A stretch of 64,000 nt of DNA, taken from Tricholomella constricta (taxonomy: Eukaryota > Basidiomycota > Agaricomycetes > Agaricales > Lyophyllaceae). Position 1 is the stretch's first letter. Each line of letters starts with the position of its first letter. The position numbers and the translations under genes are program-made. The notes under the pieces are model-generated. The model did not search any database. It had not been told where the DNA came from and saw only the letters and a list, made by a program, of their open reading frames with translations. Location: assembly GCA_013368375.1 (NCBI GenBank), contig JAACJP010000019.1, forward strand, positions 186,001-250,000, read 5' to 3'. Positions 42,308 through 54,086 of this stretch are shown here, piece after piece.

Positions 42308-43964
42308 GCAACTAGTTGTGGACAGTTGAGACCAGTCATTTCAATTTACATATTCTCACGACCGTGACTGCCAACTGTTGAAGCAGAGCACAACCACAAC
42401 CAGAAGTCCGGTCATTTTTGGTTGTGGTCCAGTCGTTTGCGGTCCAGTCATGGTCCGGTCATTTCCCTGAACCTGAAATCACTAATGACAAAGCAGATTT
42501 TCAAATTGACTTCAAATCAGAATTGATTCTGTACACTGAGTTGACTACGAGTTTTCTGCTAAAAGTTGGAAGGGATTTCATATATATTTGAAAAGGGGTT
42601 TAGAAAAGGAGAATAATTGTAGAACAGGAGAAAATATGAGACTAGTAGAGTCCGTGATAAATCAAAGAGGCGATGTGAGTTGGAATGTCATTAAACAGGA
42701 ATCATGTGGATAAATATAAAGGAGAAATAAAAGGAGATTAAAAGGAGTAGAAATCTATGACAGCAGATAACTTTTTTACATGTTCTTTTTTGTCTCACCT
42801 TCCACACCCATCTCGTCATTCTGAAGAGACAATTCTACTTCAAATCACATTACAGTTGTGCTAAGCTGTGAAAATGGCATTTACACTGAGCACTACTCAC
42901 AAGGAATGTCAAAATATGTTAATTGTTGTCGTCACTGGCAAATTCTGGACAGATACTGGCAGATAACTGCCCAGCACAACTATGTATAAACTGAGGTCAT
43001 TGTGTTGTGGCCTGACACAAGAGGCAAGACCCATGGCAGTTGGGTTTCAACTGCCCTTGGGACAGTTGGCCCGTACTTGGCCGGTAGTTGGCCGATGTCT
43101 GACAATTATTAGGTAATATTACCATTTTTGGATGAATGATCAGTTTGAGATTGTGCCGCCGCATCAAGCTGATTACAGATAACACACACCTTTACCTCTT
43201 CATTCTCCAATGGCACCAGTTGTGTGTACCTGTACAGTGTGCAGGGCATATACTACTACTGTTGACGGGGTCGAGCAACTGGGATAGGTCGTCGATTCAT
43301 CAACACGTCTAAAGCATGAGAAATGTGATAAAAGACCAGTGTCACCGGAGCAGAATCAACAGCCATCTCTGGCACCAACACATCCGAGAGATTCAAATTA
43401 CCCAAAATGTGAGTGATGTCTGTTATTTCTTGTACTTATGCTGATAATACCTGAGTTATTGACTTTCCAATGGCACTAATTGTGAAAATGGTTTGCTCGC
43501 TTGTTGTATGGCTTCACATCAGAGCTGGTGTGAGCCGCTCTACTGCCAATAAAGCTCTGCGGGTAATTCAACTCATCCTTGCTACCACTCTTCATGTGCC
43601 ATCACGTTGTAGGAGCATCAGTGCGTCGTTGCCCTTATCTCAATTATGTCTCACACTGAATGTTAAATAGAATGTATTGTTCGAGTTCAACACCCAGCAT
43701 GATTGCCGTTATGCAAAGTGTGAGGCATCCAGAGAACGGCCAATAATGAAGGAACACATTGCGTCAGGTTCCACGGTGATATGCACCCTCTATGGCTGGT
43801 CACCGACCGACCGTACCAACCACAATAAGCTGCTCAAAGGCGCACGCGACAACACTGACCGACTCACCGACCAAAAGGCAACTTTCTCGATTCGGCCGAC
43901 CTTTCCCTCGGTTTTCGGGGATCGGAGTAACCGTGTAATCAACCAGCAACTACGCACGTTCATC
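42308..43964 (+). pseudogene. Decayed transposon protein sequence
   Basis: AT-richer sequence with plus-strand protein traces: a Cys-rich start MAPVVCTCTVCRAYT at about 43211 interrupted by a TAG, a hydrophobic piece LVVWLHIRAGVSRSTANKAL at about 43500, and FNTQHDCRYAKCEASRERP at about 43686. From memory these resemble pieces of transposon-borne proteins common in agaricomycetes (KDZ-type neighbourhoods). No intact frame remains. 42308-43190 itself holds only low-complexity GGTCCAGTC-type repeats. Confidence 0.4.
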
Positions 43965-44664
43965 TGTTAAAACAACAACACCCGACTTGGCACGTCACCA
44001 ATGACGCACTTACCGGCAAAGCCGTTCCGTCTCCTATTCACGGCACAGATCCGACCGACTCACGGAGTTCCGCGACCACCGACTTCCCCGATCACGTATC
44101 CGACCCAACACTGGTAGTCGGTCAGTAGCACACCACACTCGACTTGTCCCGAAGACGAGTCGCGCAGTACCAGACTTGGCGACAACCTGACGTGAAACGC
44201 CCGCATGGTCGCACTAAAGAGGCAGTGATCTTATCTTACCATATAAACACTCCCATGTAGTCCATACAAACCCCCAGTGAATTATAGCCCGTATTTTCCC
44301 TCATATTCAGAGTTAACAGTTCAAAAACCGTTGCCTCTGTCATCTCCGAACCGTTCTCGTCGTATAAACTCGTCGCAACCCGCCGCAACTGTCGCCACTG
44401 TCGTAAACCTCGTAACCGCTGTATCTGTCCGCTTGTACTTGTCGCCCGAACCCGTGAGTTCTCCGTATTAACATTGTTCGTCTCGTTGTCATGCCACCGA
44501 CACAAGCAGTCGCGTCGCTGACCCGTTCCAGCTGGGAACAATCGCATCCTATCAAACCACGTCGCATTGTCGTCGGTTCGACTAATTACAAGTCGGATCG
44601 TCTTTACCTTCGTCCAAACCATCCTTTCAGCCCTGCACACTTGCGTGTTTGGGAACTTTTAACA
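43965..44664 (+). repeat. Possible solo LTR of a different family
   Basis: About 700 bp beginning TGTTAAAACAAC and ending GAACTTTTAACA, so the outer 8 bases are a perfect inverted pair (TGTTAAAA/TTTTAACA). A TATAAACA box lies at about 44241. Flanking 5-mers do not match. No second copy in the window to confirm it. Confidence 0.4.
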
Positions 44665-46214
44665 CTTCTCACCCCCTATAGTTGTTAGTTATTTTGTTGT
44701 TGTGTACAGCACCTACAGGCCTTCTAGCTCTATCAACGGAAGCCTTCGTTGTCCACAAGGAAATCGACTGTTACCTCATCAACACCCATGCTTTCCACAA
44801 TGCACATCTCATTTGAGCGACACTGCCTTGGGACCTGACGAAAGTGATACACCACTCAAACATCGCCGCCAGCCTCCGAACTGTTCAAAATGCGAAACGT
44901 GCAAAGACCGCCACCCAGGCTGCTGCTCGGAAGGCCAAAGCTGCAGAAAAGACAGGCACCATGGCTCCCCGAGCATCGAAGAGGCACAGGATAGATGGCA
45001 AGGAAAGTGATGGGGATGGAGACTTTCAAGCGATAGCAGTTGATGGGGAAATTGATGGCTGAGGGTACCTGTCTGGACTCTGCGAGGCATGTAGACAGAC
45101 TATGGACAAAATTACAATAACTGACCATCCAGTACATGTAAGGCATGAGAGCACTACCTTGCGGACATGTTGTAATGCAACATGGATTGCAGATAGGCCT
45201 GAACATTGTATGTCAAGGCACGGATGGCTACAACATGGAGGACATCTAGCGTTGCTGCAGAAAAAGACATGCGACCCCTACATGGGTTGACACACCGTCT
45301 CGTACTCAATCGACAATATGATATTAACATTTTTCGACGGTGTCGGGATCACATGAGGTCCATTTGGCGGTGTACTGGCCAACTGCAGTTGAAACTCAAC
45401 TGCCTTGGGTTTTGAATGCCTGGGACCCCGGTCCGGCACTTCCGGCCCGGGGGTCCCTTGCATCTACCGCGCCTAAGTATCTCCTGGCGCTCGTCATCAT
45501 CTCACGAAATAATAGAACGTAAGTTAGGCGATGACAACAAGATCCCCTGTCTCAGGTTTTGTCAACTCTGTTAATCAAATCCCCAACAGATCAGCCGTTG
45601 GAAGGAAGGAGGGGTCCATGATATTTGCTGTGGTCTATCATCCAAAAGCTGTCCTCAGTGACCACCTGGCAGCATCATACGAAGAGTTGCTTCTCGAGGC
45701 GGTACGCTTTGGAACGTTCCCCGCGAGCCCATTCTGAGTACAAAGGAGTCTGGCACTCAACGCATTCCAATAGGACAAAGTAGTAGGGCCAATCTCGTCC
45801 CCTCCTCATTGACAGTGTCATTTTTCTGGCTCGCTAGCTGTAGTTGAACGGAATCGCGACCATGTGACATGATTTGTTACATCAAGGCATCTGAGTCTGT
45901 TCCACCCTTCCTATGGCAGCTCACCTGGACCCCTACCACCAGACATTTGGTGCCCTATCTATCCTCATCCTGTGTTCATTCCACTTTACTCTTACTCTGT
46001 ACATGCTGCGGCCGTGTGTTGCAGACTATACTTACCGCAGAACAACGGGACGCTCTGAATGTAAAAATATTCACGATCCCTTTTTTTAATGAATCTATCA
46101 CGATAGTGATAGATTTTGACCGTGGTTGCGAGTGCTGGCCATTGTTAAATGTCCAGCACTAGCATAACAGGGAAGTTCGAACATCAACCTATGGCTTTAC
46201 CCCAACTCGCAAAC
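44665..46214 (+). other. Intergenic; 5' flank of membrane-protein copy C
   Basis: 44700-45520 has no gene I can support; a basic frame near 44844-45062 (AAARKAKAAEK) is unexplained. 45535-45925 is the third copy of the family's 5' flank block. The rest leads into copy C. Confidence 0.4.
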
Positions 46215-48031
46215 ATGGTCAGCATCCTCATCGACAGCTTCTCGAAAAGTATATCGTTACCCCCAGGCTCGGGCATTCAGCAAGGAGTGGGCTTCAGAGA
46301 CTCTTCTCTCATCGGAGGAAGCGGCATTGGGAATTCAGTCGGATTTACCGTCACTTTTGAAGGTACTACAGCAATTCGCAAAAAGCTTGAGTGGGCTGAA
46401 AAATATCAACAGGGATTTCAATCGCTATTTTCGGTAGTGCGAAAAATCAACTTGCTCTCTCCCTTGATGAGGGCGAAAAGACAATTCTTCATGTCTTGAA
46501 GAATTCTTCGGTTCATGAACTGTATCGATCTCCGACACTCCAATCCGGTACCCACCATGTAACGCTCTATAACCCGTCGCATTCCATTGTTTGGTTTTAT
46601 TACGCGCTAGTCACTCCAGGCAACGATACACAAGTCTCTGACAAACGCTTAGTCGTCGACGACAATGATCCTTCTATCGAATATGAGGGAAACTGGGCGA
46701 CAAGTAACACGGTGATATCAAGTACCACTGGCGATTTTCATCCCTTCGGAGGCACGACACACGATGCTCAAATTGGTGCATCGGCAAAATTTTATTTCAC
46801 AGGTCTGATACATCTTGAATGACGTTCAATTCATTCCGAATATCCTGACAGGATCTTGAAGGTACATCTGTGTTTGTTTATGGTCCGTCGAAATCAGGAC
46901 TTCAAGCCACATTCTCGTTGGACGGAGATCCTCGCGCGGTTGCTTCAATTGATGCACAGCTTTGGACCAGCCTGTGGTACTCAGTCGACGGACTGGATCC
47001 TGGAAACCATACGCTGACAATGCAAATGATTAAGCAAGGGAGGCACGGTGAACTATTCAGCCTCGACTACATCATGTACACGCCATCGTTTCACTCTCTG
47101 GCAACGAAACCGGAGCCTCTTCTCCGATCGTCGAGCTCAAGCTCAAGCTCTGTGTCGACTAGTACTAGCACAATGACGCCGCACGCTGGACATACACCCA
47201 CACGTCACTCCGCAATCATCGGTGCCGTTCTTGGAGCGATTGCTGTGATACTCCTTGCGGGTTTCATTTGGTGGAAATGCGTTTCGAAATCTATTGTGCC
47301 CAAACGTACGTCAGATAAGGAATTTTTTCTATCTTATTTCTCATCCTTTATAGTTATCCCATTTCCTAGTACCGAACAACGCACTGGAACCACTTACGGT
47401 AATGGTACCGCAGAGAAGTTGACCATGCGCTCCAGGCCGATGGCCGATCAGTCGGCATCCCCGGAAGACCCCCCCTCACGTAGTGGTGGTACTCCTGGTG
47501 GAGATGCTGAGGTCTTCATACCACAGCAGTCACTCACTTTCATGCAGCAAGTTCGCGGGGCTTTCTCCTTACAAACCCGTGCAATAAGTATGCTTAACTT
47601 TCTCTATATATCACACCTTTTGACTCACCTACACAGTTGAACCGTTCCCGCTTCATTTGTCGCAGGAAAACCCATCATCAACCGCCCATAAAAAGCCTCT
47701 TCCCACCCCCCCAGAGTCGTCGCGAGCTCAGCAACGGCTTGAACATGGCAATGTCATTGATATTGGAGCGGACAATTCACAGGAACGCCCTTCCAAAACT
47801 CGAGTACGCGAGCTTGTAAATGAGCTCCAACGAGAGCTGGCGGTCACCAGCATGCAAGGACGTAATGCCTTATTAGGCTTGCTATTGAACCAGGATGTGG
47901 GCGTCAATGGGCGATATCGGGAGCACAGTCTTTTGGATAACCGGAGCGTGGCGGCGTCGAGCCTCCCGCCGCCTTATGACGTCCAGCTTGACCGACAAAT
48001 TCCCCCGACGCCGACGGCCGAACGCTCTTAA
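46215..48031 (+). CDS. Single-pass membrane protein family, copy C
   Basis: Exons 46215-46362, 46413-46802, 46862-47305, 47354-47587 and 47637-48031 give 536 aa, all junctions in phase 1 as in copy B. The first module (MVSILIDSFSKSISLPPG...FTVTFEG) is strongly different from B; the second has RLVVDDNDPSIEYEGNW and FGGTTHDAQIGASAKF. The membrane helix IIGAVLGAIAVILLAGFIWW and the cytoplasmic tail are almost identical to B, introns included. The tail ends with the helix VRELVNELQREL, LPPPYDV and a last PPTPTAERS. An in-frame Met 66 bases upstream is possible. Function unknown; layout suggests a surface receptor or adhesion-type protein. Confidence 0.72.
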
Positions 48032-48639
48032 TGCTCGGGAAATATTAGTCATTATTACTGGGTTTTTACAAAGGTCGAAGGGAATTTGAGTGCGGCCAAA
48101 TGTACAACTCGGAAATAAGTACACATGAAAGTCACGGTTTCAAGGAAGCGAGAAGTTTATTTTGACCGTGGCCTCTTGACAGATTCCGAGTCGATGTATC
48201 ATAATTATGGATGCGGCATGTATTCTTCCATCATGGAGCTGGGTAACTTGATCGTTTGCGAGTCCGATGTTTTACTACAAATCATCAATTATATATTTAC
48301 ATGCCAATCATGTGAGTTCTTCTTTACATGCATGTGTCCTCTCATCGAGTTTCTCTTGCTTAGCTTTGTTCGTGAAGGTAGTGCACATATCCTGCACTTG
48401 AGAAGTCTGATATTGGTTGTCGCTGATCATCCTATGCTAGACTCACTACCTCGCCGATAATATGCTCATCTTTTCTCTGTCATCATTTTCATACAGCCTC
48501 GACTCTTGTCTCTCATAGTCCACCCTATGCGTTGAGGCATCTCTTGAACGCCGGACGGGTATTTAACGTGTGTCATCATCCTTCATGGATGTGATGACTG
48601 AGCGATGATCATCAAGCGGATATGTACCGTCATCAACTT

Positions 48640-49452
48640 CATCTGCATCAAAGAAAGAATTCGAAGTAACTTTGTGCCCCTTCGACGGCTTTTACTACGG
48701 ACACTACCATCGATGGGAGTATATTACACCAATTCTGTAATTCCCTACTTTTCCAAATGCAGCGCACTACATCACGATTTTGTAGCTTACCCGTGGATTT
48801 TCATTGGTGGTGGACTACACGCCAGAAGACGATACAAAACTTTTCGATTAGCAGTCAGTTGGTTGTCGACGACAGCGACCCTTCAATTGTCTACACGGAG
48901 AAGATTGACTGCGAATGTGTCCATAATCAAGGAGACTGAGGTAAGTAGTGTCGATCAGATCCTTCAGTCCTTCGGAGGGGGGGACAAGACACGGGATTTG
49001 ATGCCAATTGCTCAGCGACCTTTCTAATCGTCGGTTTGTCTCTAAACAAGAGTCCTTCCGAGTCACTTCGTCGGGCTCGGCAGCGCTGCTAAAAGTCGCG
49101 TCTTGTTTTGTCTCCATATCATTACCGTTGGGCCCCGAATCACGCAAGCAGTTCGACTATCCTTGCCGCCATTTCACTGGGAACGGCATAACTTCTCGCG
49201 CTTTCGAGCCAACGCGAAGCAAGCGATGCTAACGTCGTGGTCGCCAGCGTGCCCGAGCTTGTCCAGGAGGCCCCAATACTCAAATTTAGGAGTTGGTGCT
49301 TGAAACTTAGCGTGAGAAAGGGTACCGAGTATACCAGAAAGGAAGGATTCGATAGGCTTTTGAACCTGAAACGATTGAATCAAAAACTGAGCATCTCGCC
49401 ATCGAACCCTCCTTATGATGTGGAATTGCACGAAGAACCGCCTAGACCCTGA
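48640..49452 (+). pseudogene. Single-pass membrane protein family, copy D (remnant)
   Basis: Recognisable pieces in broken frames: TPEDDTKLFD, then QLVVDDSDPSIVYTEK (about 48850-48900), a PFGG-like FGGG, and far downstream a tail-like end SNPPYDVELHEEPP stopping at 49452. The membrane helix and most of both modules are gone. Confidence 0.6.
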
Positions 49453-49629
49453 GGACGAAAGGCACTTGATGGTATAAATTACAGTGCATATCGGCACCTT
49501 TGTCCACGACACAAATTACATAGTTTACACATTGCAGATAGCCCTGAGTTTACGAAGAATATGATCACAAGAAGAAAACGGACGAGATAACCCATCTATG
49601 TGCGAGTTGCAGGCAAATCATAGAGGCCT

Positions 49630-51184
49630 TCAAAAAGTGCTCGTCCACTCTTTCAAATCGAAAGTCGATTTCTGCGCTTGGTCCATCCACACATACGCCT
49701 ATACGCCATACATTAGTTCGTCCGGTTCACAACGCAAGAAGAAAAGCCAAGGACAACTTACCAACAGTTCTCTCGGCGTCTTCCTCTCCTCCGGATCCTT
49801 TAACAAACACGCATCCACAAATTCCTCCGCCTCCTTCGCGAACTTTCCCTCCGGCCCCAGGCGCGGTGCCGGCTCCTTCACAATCTGATGCATCAACTCA
49901 ATGATGCTCATCGTCATCCCGCCACCGTGCAGGCTCACGCCTTTGCTCTTCCGCCGACTGTGCCGCCGCGCGGTCTTCTCGCCCATCTTGACCGCGAGCG
50001 AGTTACGGTTTGTGGCGGTCTTTTTTAGGTCCTCTGTGCCCTCGAGGTCCGAGTCGTTGTCTTCATCGTCAGAGGAAGCATCGGAGAAGGGAAAGCGGCC
50101 AAGAGCGAGCTCGATGAGCGATATACCGAGGGACCAGACGTCGGATTTGACGGAGTATTCGGCGCCTTGAATGCGTTCGGGCTACGCGGTGCATTATGAG
50201 GATGGGACAGGAAGTGATGATGCAAACCAGGAGACGCACACTCATGTATATCGATGTGCCAACGAATGTATGTGCAATCGAGTTGATTAGCTCGCCTGAC
50301 ACGCCAAAGTCACATAGTTTGATCTCGCCCTGCGAATTACAGAGAATATTTGATGGCTTTATGTCTGGGCCATCGTGTGAATCTCGGGCGTGATTGGGAT
50401 GCACAGTTTGTACCTACCTCGGTGGATGATGCGATGCACGTCATAGAGATACATCAGACCTTCAAGTACAGAATATGCCACCTGCCGCACGACCTCGATG
50501 TCGATCGCGCCCACTTTCTTATATATCCCATCAAAAGAGCCCTTGTCCATGAACTCCATGCAGATGCAAATGTTCGGCTCCGCAAGGAAGGCGCCATAAG
50601 AGGATACAATGTAGGGCGACTTACACGAGTGCATGATCTGCAGCTCGCGTAAGATCTGCTTCCGGACGGACGGCTTGGCATCGATCAGGACGATCTGCAG
50701 AAGGCCAAGAGGAAGACAGACCAATCAGAACAGAAAAATATGAAAGAAACGAGAGGGATGGATAGGAGGCACGCACCTTCTTCGCCATGACAGTCCCACT
50801 CGGCACATGCTCAACCTTCATCACACTCCCGCCATTCCCCTGCCCAAGCTCCGCCAGATTACGCAGATCTGCATTCTTCAGGTCCGATATCTCCACGGGT
50901 GCGTGAAGCTCCATCTTTGCCAATGTCGCGTGTAAGGCGCTGTGTCGCCCAGAACCAACTCCAGAGCCGATAGCGGAGTCCAGACCACCAGGAGAGAGAA
51001 AGCCTGGCACAGATGGGGCGTCACCAAGTGGTGGAGGTCGCTTTCTGTTCAGCAGAGGCTGTGGTCCCGCAGGTGCGAGGCGAGTCGGAGCGGGTACTGC
51101 GGCATCAGGTGGTGTGAGCTCCAGATCGGCTACGGGCAGCTGGAGCGACTTGAAGTTGCGTTTTGTGCGCAAAGGCGTCGACAT
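49630..51184 (-). CDS. MAP kinase kinase, Ste7 type
   Basis: Exons 51184-50777, 50694-50418, 50364-50240, 50181-49762 and 49698-49630 give 432 aa. An N-terminal basic-hydrophobic docking site, [14 protein letters not shown], should bind the target MAPK. Kinase motifs in order: glycine loop [10 protein letters not shown], Lys in VMAKK, HRDIKPSN, DFG, activation segment [15 protein letters not shown] with the Ser and Thr phosphosites, [26 protein letters not shown]. After FPF comes an insert of about 50 residues, first acidic ([17 protein letters not shown]) then basic ([10 protein letters not shown]). The activation loop resembles Ste7/Fuz7, which act in pheromone response and filamentous growth in fungi. 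It is the cytosolic middle step of a MAPK cascade. Confidence 0.9.
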
Positions 51185-51913
51185 GACTGGTGTTTAGGAA
51201 TTGCCGTGGGTGTCGCTGGTTAAGGCAGACTAGACATATATTAAAATTATGTTTCGTGGGTTAATCGGACGTTATCCCCGGGGGAGCCGGAGTCATGGAA
51301 ACACCCACAGACCGCACCAGACGACGGATAAGGACAAGTAACCTTGGCTTTGGGAATCTGAGTTATACAGGAGCTCAACTTCGAGGGTGGCGATAGATGG
51401 AACGCAGCCGGACCCCCGAGGCTCAGTGCCACTGATTCACGTTGCCCTTTGCCTGCCCGAGAATGATGATGAGAACAGTCACGGATCATGGGATAAGTGG
51501 GTGGTCTAACATGCTGGCACAACGAGATCCGAGAAAGAAAATTCATTGTCCACGCATTTTCCTTAGTGCCAATTTTTCAGGCGCTAGATGTGATAAAGCT
51601 TAAGCAGATAACAGACAACTGGGGAACGAAGAGTGGCACCACAATCAATAAGTATTAGCGGTTTGCCTGATGCCTCTCAAGCAAACACATCAGATTAGAT
51701 CCTCCATCACATCTCCTACTTGACTCGTCGTTGACTTCCTTTTTATTGCTCGCTATCCTTAGATCAAGGCCCGTTGCATGTCTCATCGTGTACGCAGCCA
51801 CTTGAGAACCACTATGGCCATTTCACAGACATATTAAAAACCTGACTCGTTTTGTATTTGCGTTCTCTTCAACCAATGTTCGTCGTCCGTATCCTTTCCC
51901 AAGGCCCACGCTA
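51185..51913. other. Intergenic, no gene recognised
   Basis: 5' region of the MAPKK gene and 3' flank of the GPI-type gene. No supported feature. Confidence 0.4.
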
Positions 51914-52675
51914 TCACAAAAATCGAAAAAATGCAAAGAGGAAACCGGAAGCGACAGCCCCCAAAACAGCAGAAGACGCCAAAGCTGCCCCATGACCTGC
52001 ACCGTTATTCTTTGTTCCACCTTGTTCATCCTCCACGACGAGCGTGTAATATGGAAGCAAGGATCCAGTATACGTCCTAGTCACCGTAGTCGGCCTCCCC
52101 CTGAGCCAATATTCGTCGACACAAGCCCCACCACCCTTCCCGTCAAATGCGCAGCTCAAATGATTGCCGACAGAATCTAACAGCGCAGTAGGACCCGGGT
52201 CTTGGTGATACACAAAATGTGACGCGTCAGCCACCAAAGTCGCTGCATATCCACAATGGATATTAGATATATATTACTGTGTTGTCTGCTCTTCTGGAGG
52301 CACTTACCGCGATATGTCACAGGATCGGTCGTGATCGTCGTTATGAAGCTGACGGTAGTCCGAGTAAGAGGCGTCCCCTGTGGTTCTCCAAGAGACAGTG
52401 TGTGGGGCGCCGCTTCGTAGAAGACACTGGCTGCAACCTCATCATAATAGGTCGTTGCCCCATCCGCTCCGACTCCGATCGCCGACATGGTTTCGGATGG
52501 TAGGGATATCGTCGGCGTGTAGGGGTCCTTTATTACTTCGAAAAACGTGATCGTTGCGGCGCGACATTCTGTGGGAGTGTTAGGTCAATTGTAGGTCTAA
52601 GCACGAGCGAAGGAGGAAATTGGATTTACTGAGAACAGGGAGTGAGAGAATTGCCAGGACTGACGTGAGCTTCAT
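51914..52675 (-). CDS. Small secreted, probably GPI-anchored protein, copy 2
   Basis: Exons 52675-52630, 52568-52308 and 52242-51914 give 211 aa. Signal peptide MKLTSVLAILSLPVL, mature start KCRAATITFFEV, central GVGADGATTYYDEVAASVFYE, Cys pair LSCAFDGKGGGAC, and a C-terminal hydrophobic tail SSAVLGAVASGFLFAFF. Same intron positions and phases as the gene at 25504-26245, and the last exon has exactly the same length (329 nt). No named domain recognised. Confidence 0.72.
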
Positions 52676-54086
52676 TGTGAAGGACGAAGGCTTGGGATGC
52701 CTGGGTGCGTTCATCTCAATTCGTAATGTCATATATGTAGCGATAGCTAGGATCAGAAGATCTGACAGCGAATAAACAGTAGTTCCGATCAAAACGAAAG
52801 AAGCCGGAAGATGAAGGAGCGCGCGTCTGGCCAGAGAAATACGAAAACATACGTGATGTCTCCCATAAGGACCACAACGATTCAAAACTGCATGAACGCC
52901 AGTGCATAGCTGGAAAAGCACCTAAAATATTACAGGCTTGTATCCTCACGTCTGATGGCGAGGAGCCATCAATTCAGTGCTTAGTATAGGCACCTGGGTA
53001 ACCACTGTAACAAAGACTGCTGCGCGGGTCGAGAAGGCGCTGTAAATACCATTGTGATGCACGTTTGTAAGGAAACAATGCTGCAGAGTGAAATTGAAAC
53101 TTACCTCGTCGGTATACACGCACATCGCGCCAGTCCCTCGTGCCCACCTATTTCATATCTGCAAACATCATCGCTGGGTATTTCCGAATTTGTGATGGCA
53201 AAGAGAGTCAAAACAAAGAACGTGCACCGCCGCATCGACTGCACTGCCAAATCAATCCGTAAAACTCATCAGGGAAGTGAGTAGTGAAATAAACACTTGC
53301 CTGCGTCAGCAGGGATGCGTACCAGTGATTTGACAAGGGCTTGTCGGGCTTGACAACGGAAAGGTCGGGAGCGAGTGCTGGAAAGCTATGGACTGATTGC
53401 AAGGGTTGCCTGGACGTGTGTCGGGATCGGAGTTGACAGTCGTGATGATGTTTTACACACGATGACGGGATGGCCAGTAGGTCGTGGGAGTAGACCTTTT
53501 GATTGATGCGATAGATTGATACAGAGGATACGTTTCAGCGGAGGATGATTAATACAGAGTTTTCGAGTAACAGAAACAAGGAGTACGTCATATAACCAGT
53601 AATATCGCCGGCCGCGTGCACGATACGTTAAAGTTTAGAGGCCAAGATATAGAGAAGGCGGACGCAGATTCAAAGGACGTCAATCTACGCCCCAGGTCCA
53701 AGAAAGCGCTGCGAGATATCGCGCATGCTCTTGAGAGAGGAACAAAAATAATCCTTGGATGAACGCGATCTTTCGCCAGGTGCTGGCAAGTTTAGTTTCC
53801 GTAATTACTGTGACAGAGGATGGGGGGAGGAGTCCAACCGAGACCCCATGATTTAGAACTGATTGTGATGCAGAGCGGTATGGAAACAGTATTTCACAAG
53901 TAACTGGTACAAGACGATTCGGATCTCCACACTGGCAGGATGAAGGAGGTAAGGTTGATGACAAGTAAATGTTTGCCTGACTCGGAATTTCCCGTCGCAA
54001 ACAAAGAGATCACATCAACCTTCCGGGGCGGGCCTCACCTTTTCTGTGCCTATTCTTGTCCCCGCCCATGCGATTTGATACCAGAG
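52676..54086 (-). other. Unresolved region, possibly a decayed or many-intron gene
   Basis: Several minus-strand frames between 53420 and 52716 have hydrophobic stretches (FFVLTLFAIT at about 53210, LIGTTVYSLSDLLILAIATYMTL at about 52770) and possible splice sites, which could be a multi-span membrane protein. I could not join them convincingly. 53430-54086 shows nothing. Confidence 0.25.

Noticed and set aside
53054..53284. Plus-strand frame of 76 codons as a small protein
   Set aside because: No signal peptide or motif, and minus-strand frames in the same place have more protein-like hydrophobic segments.
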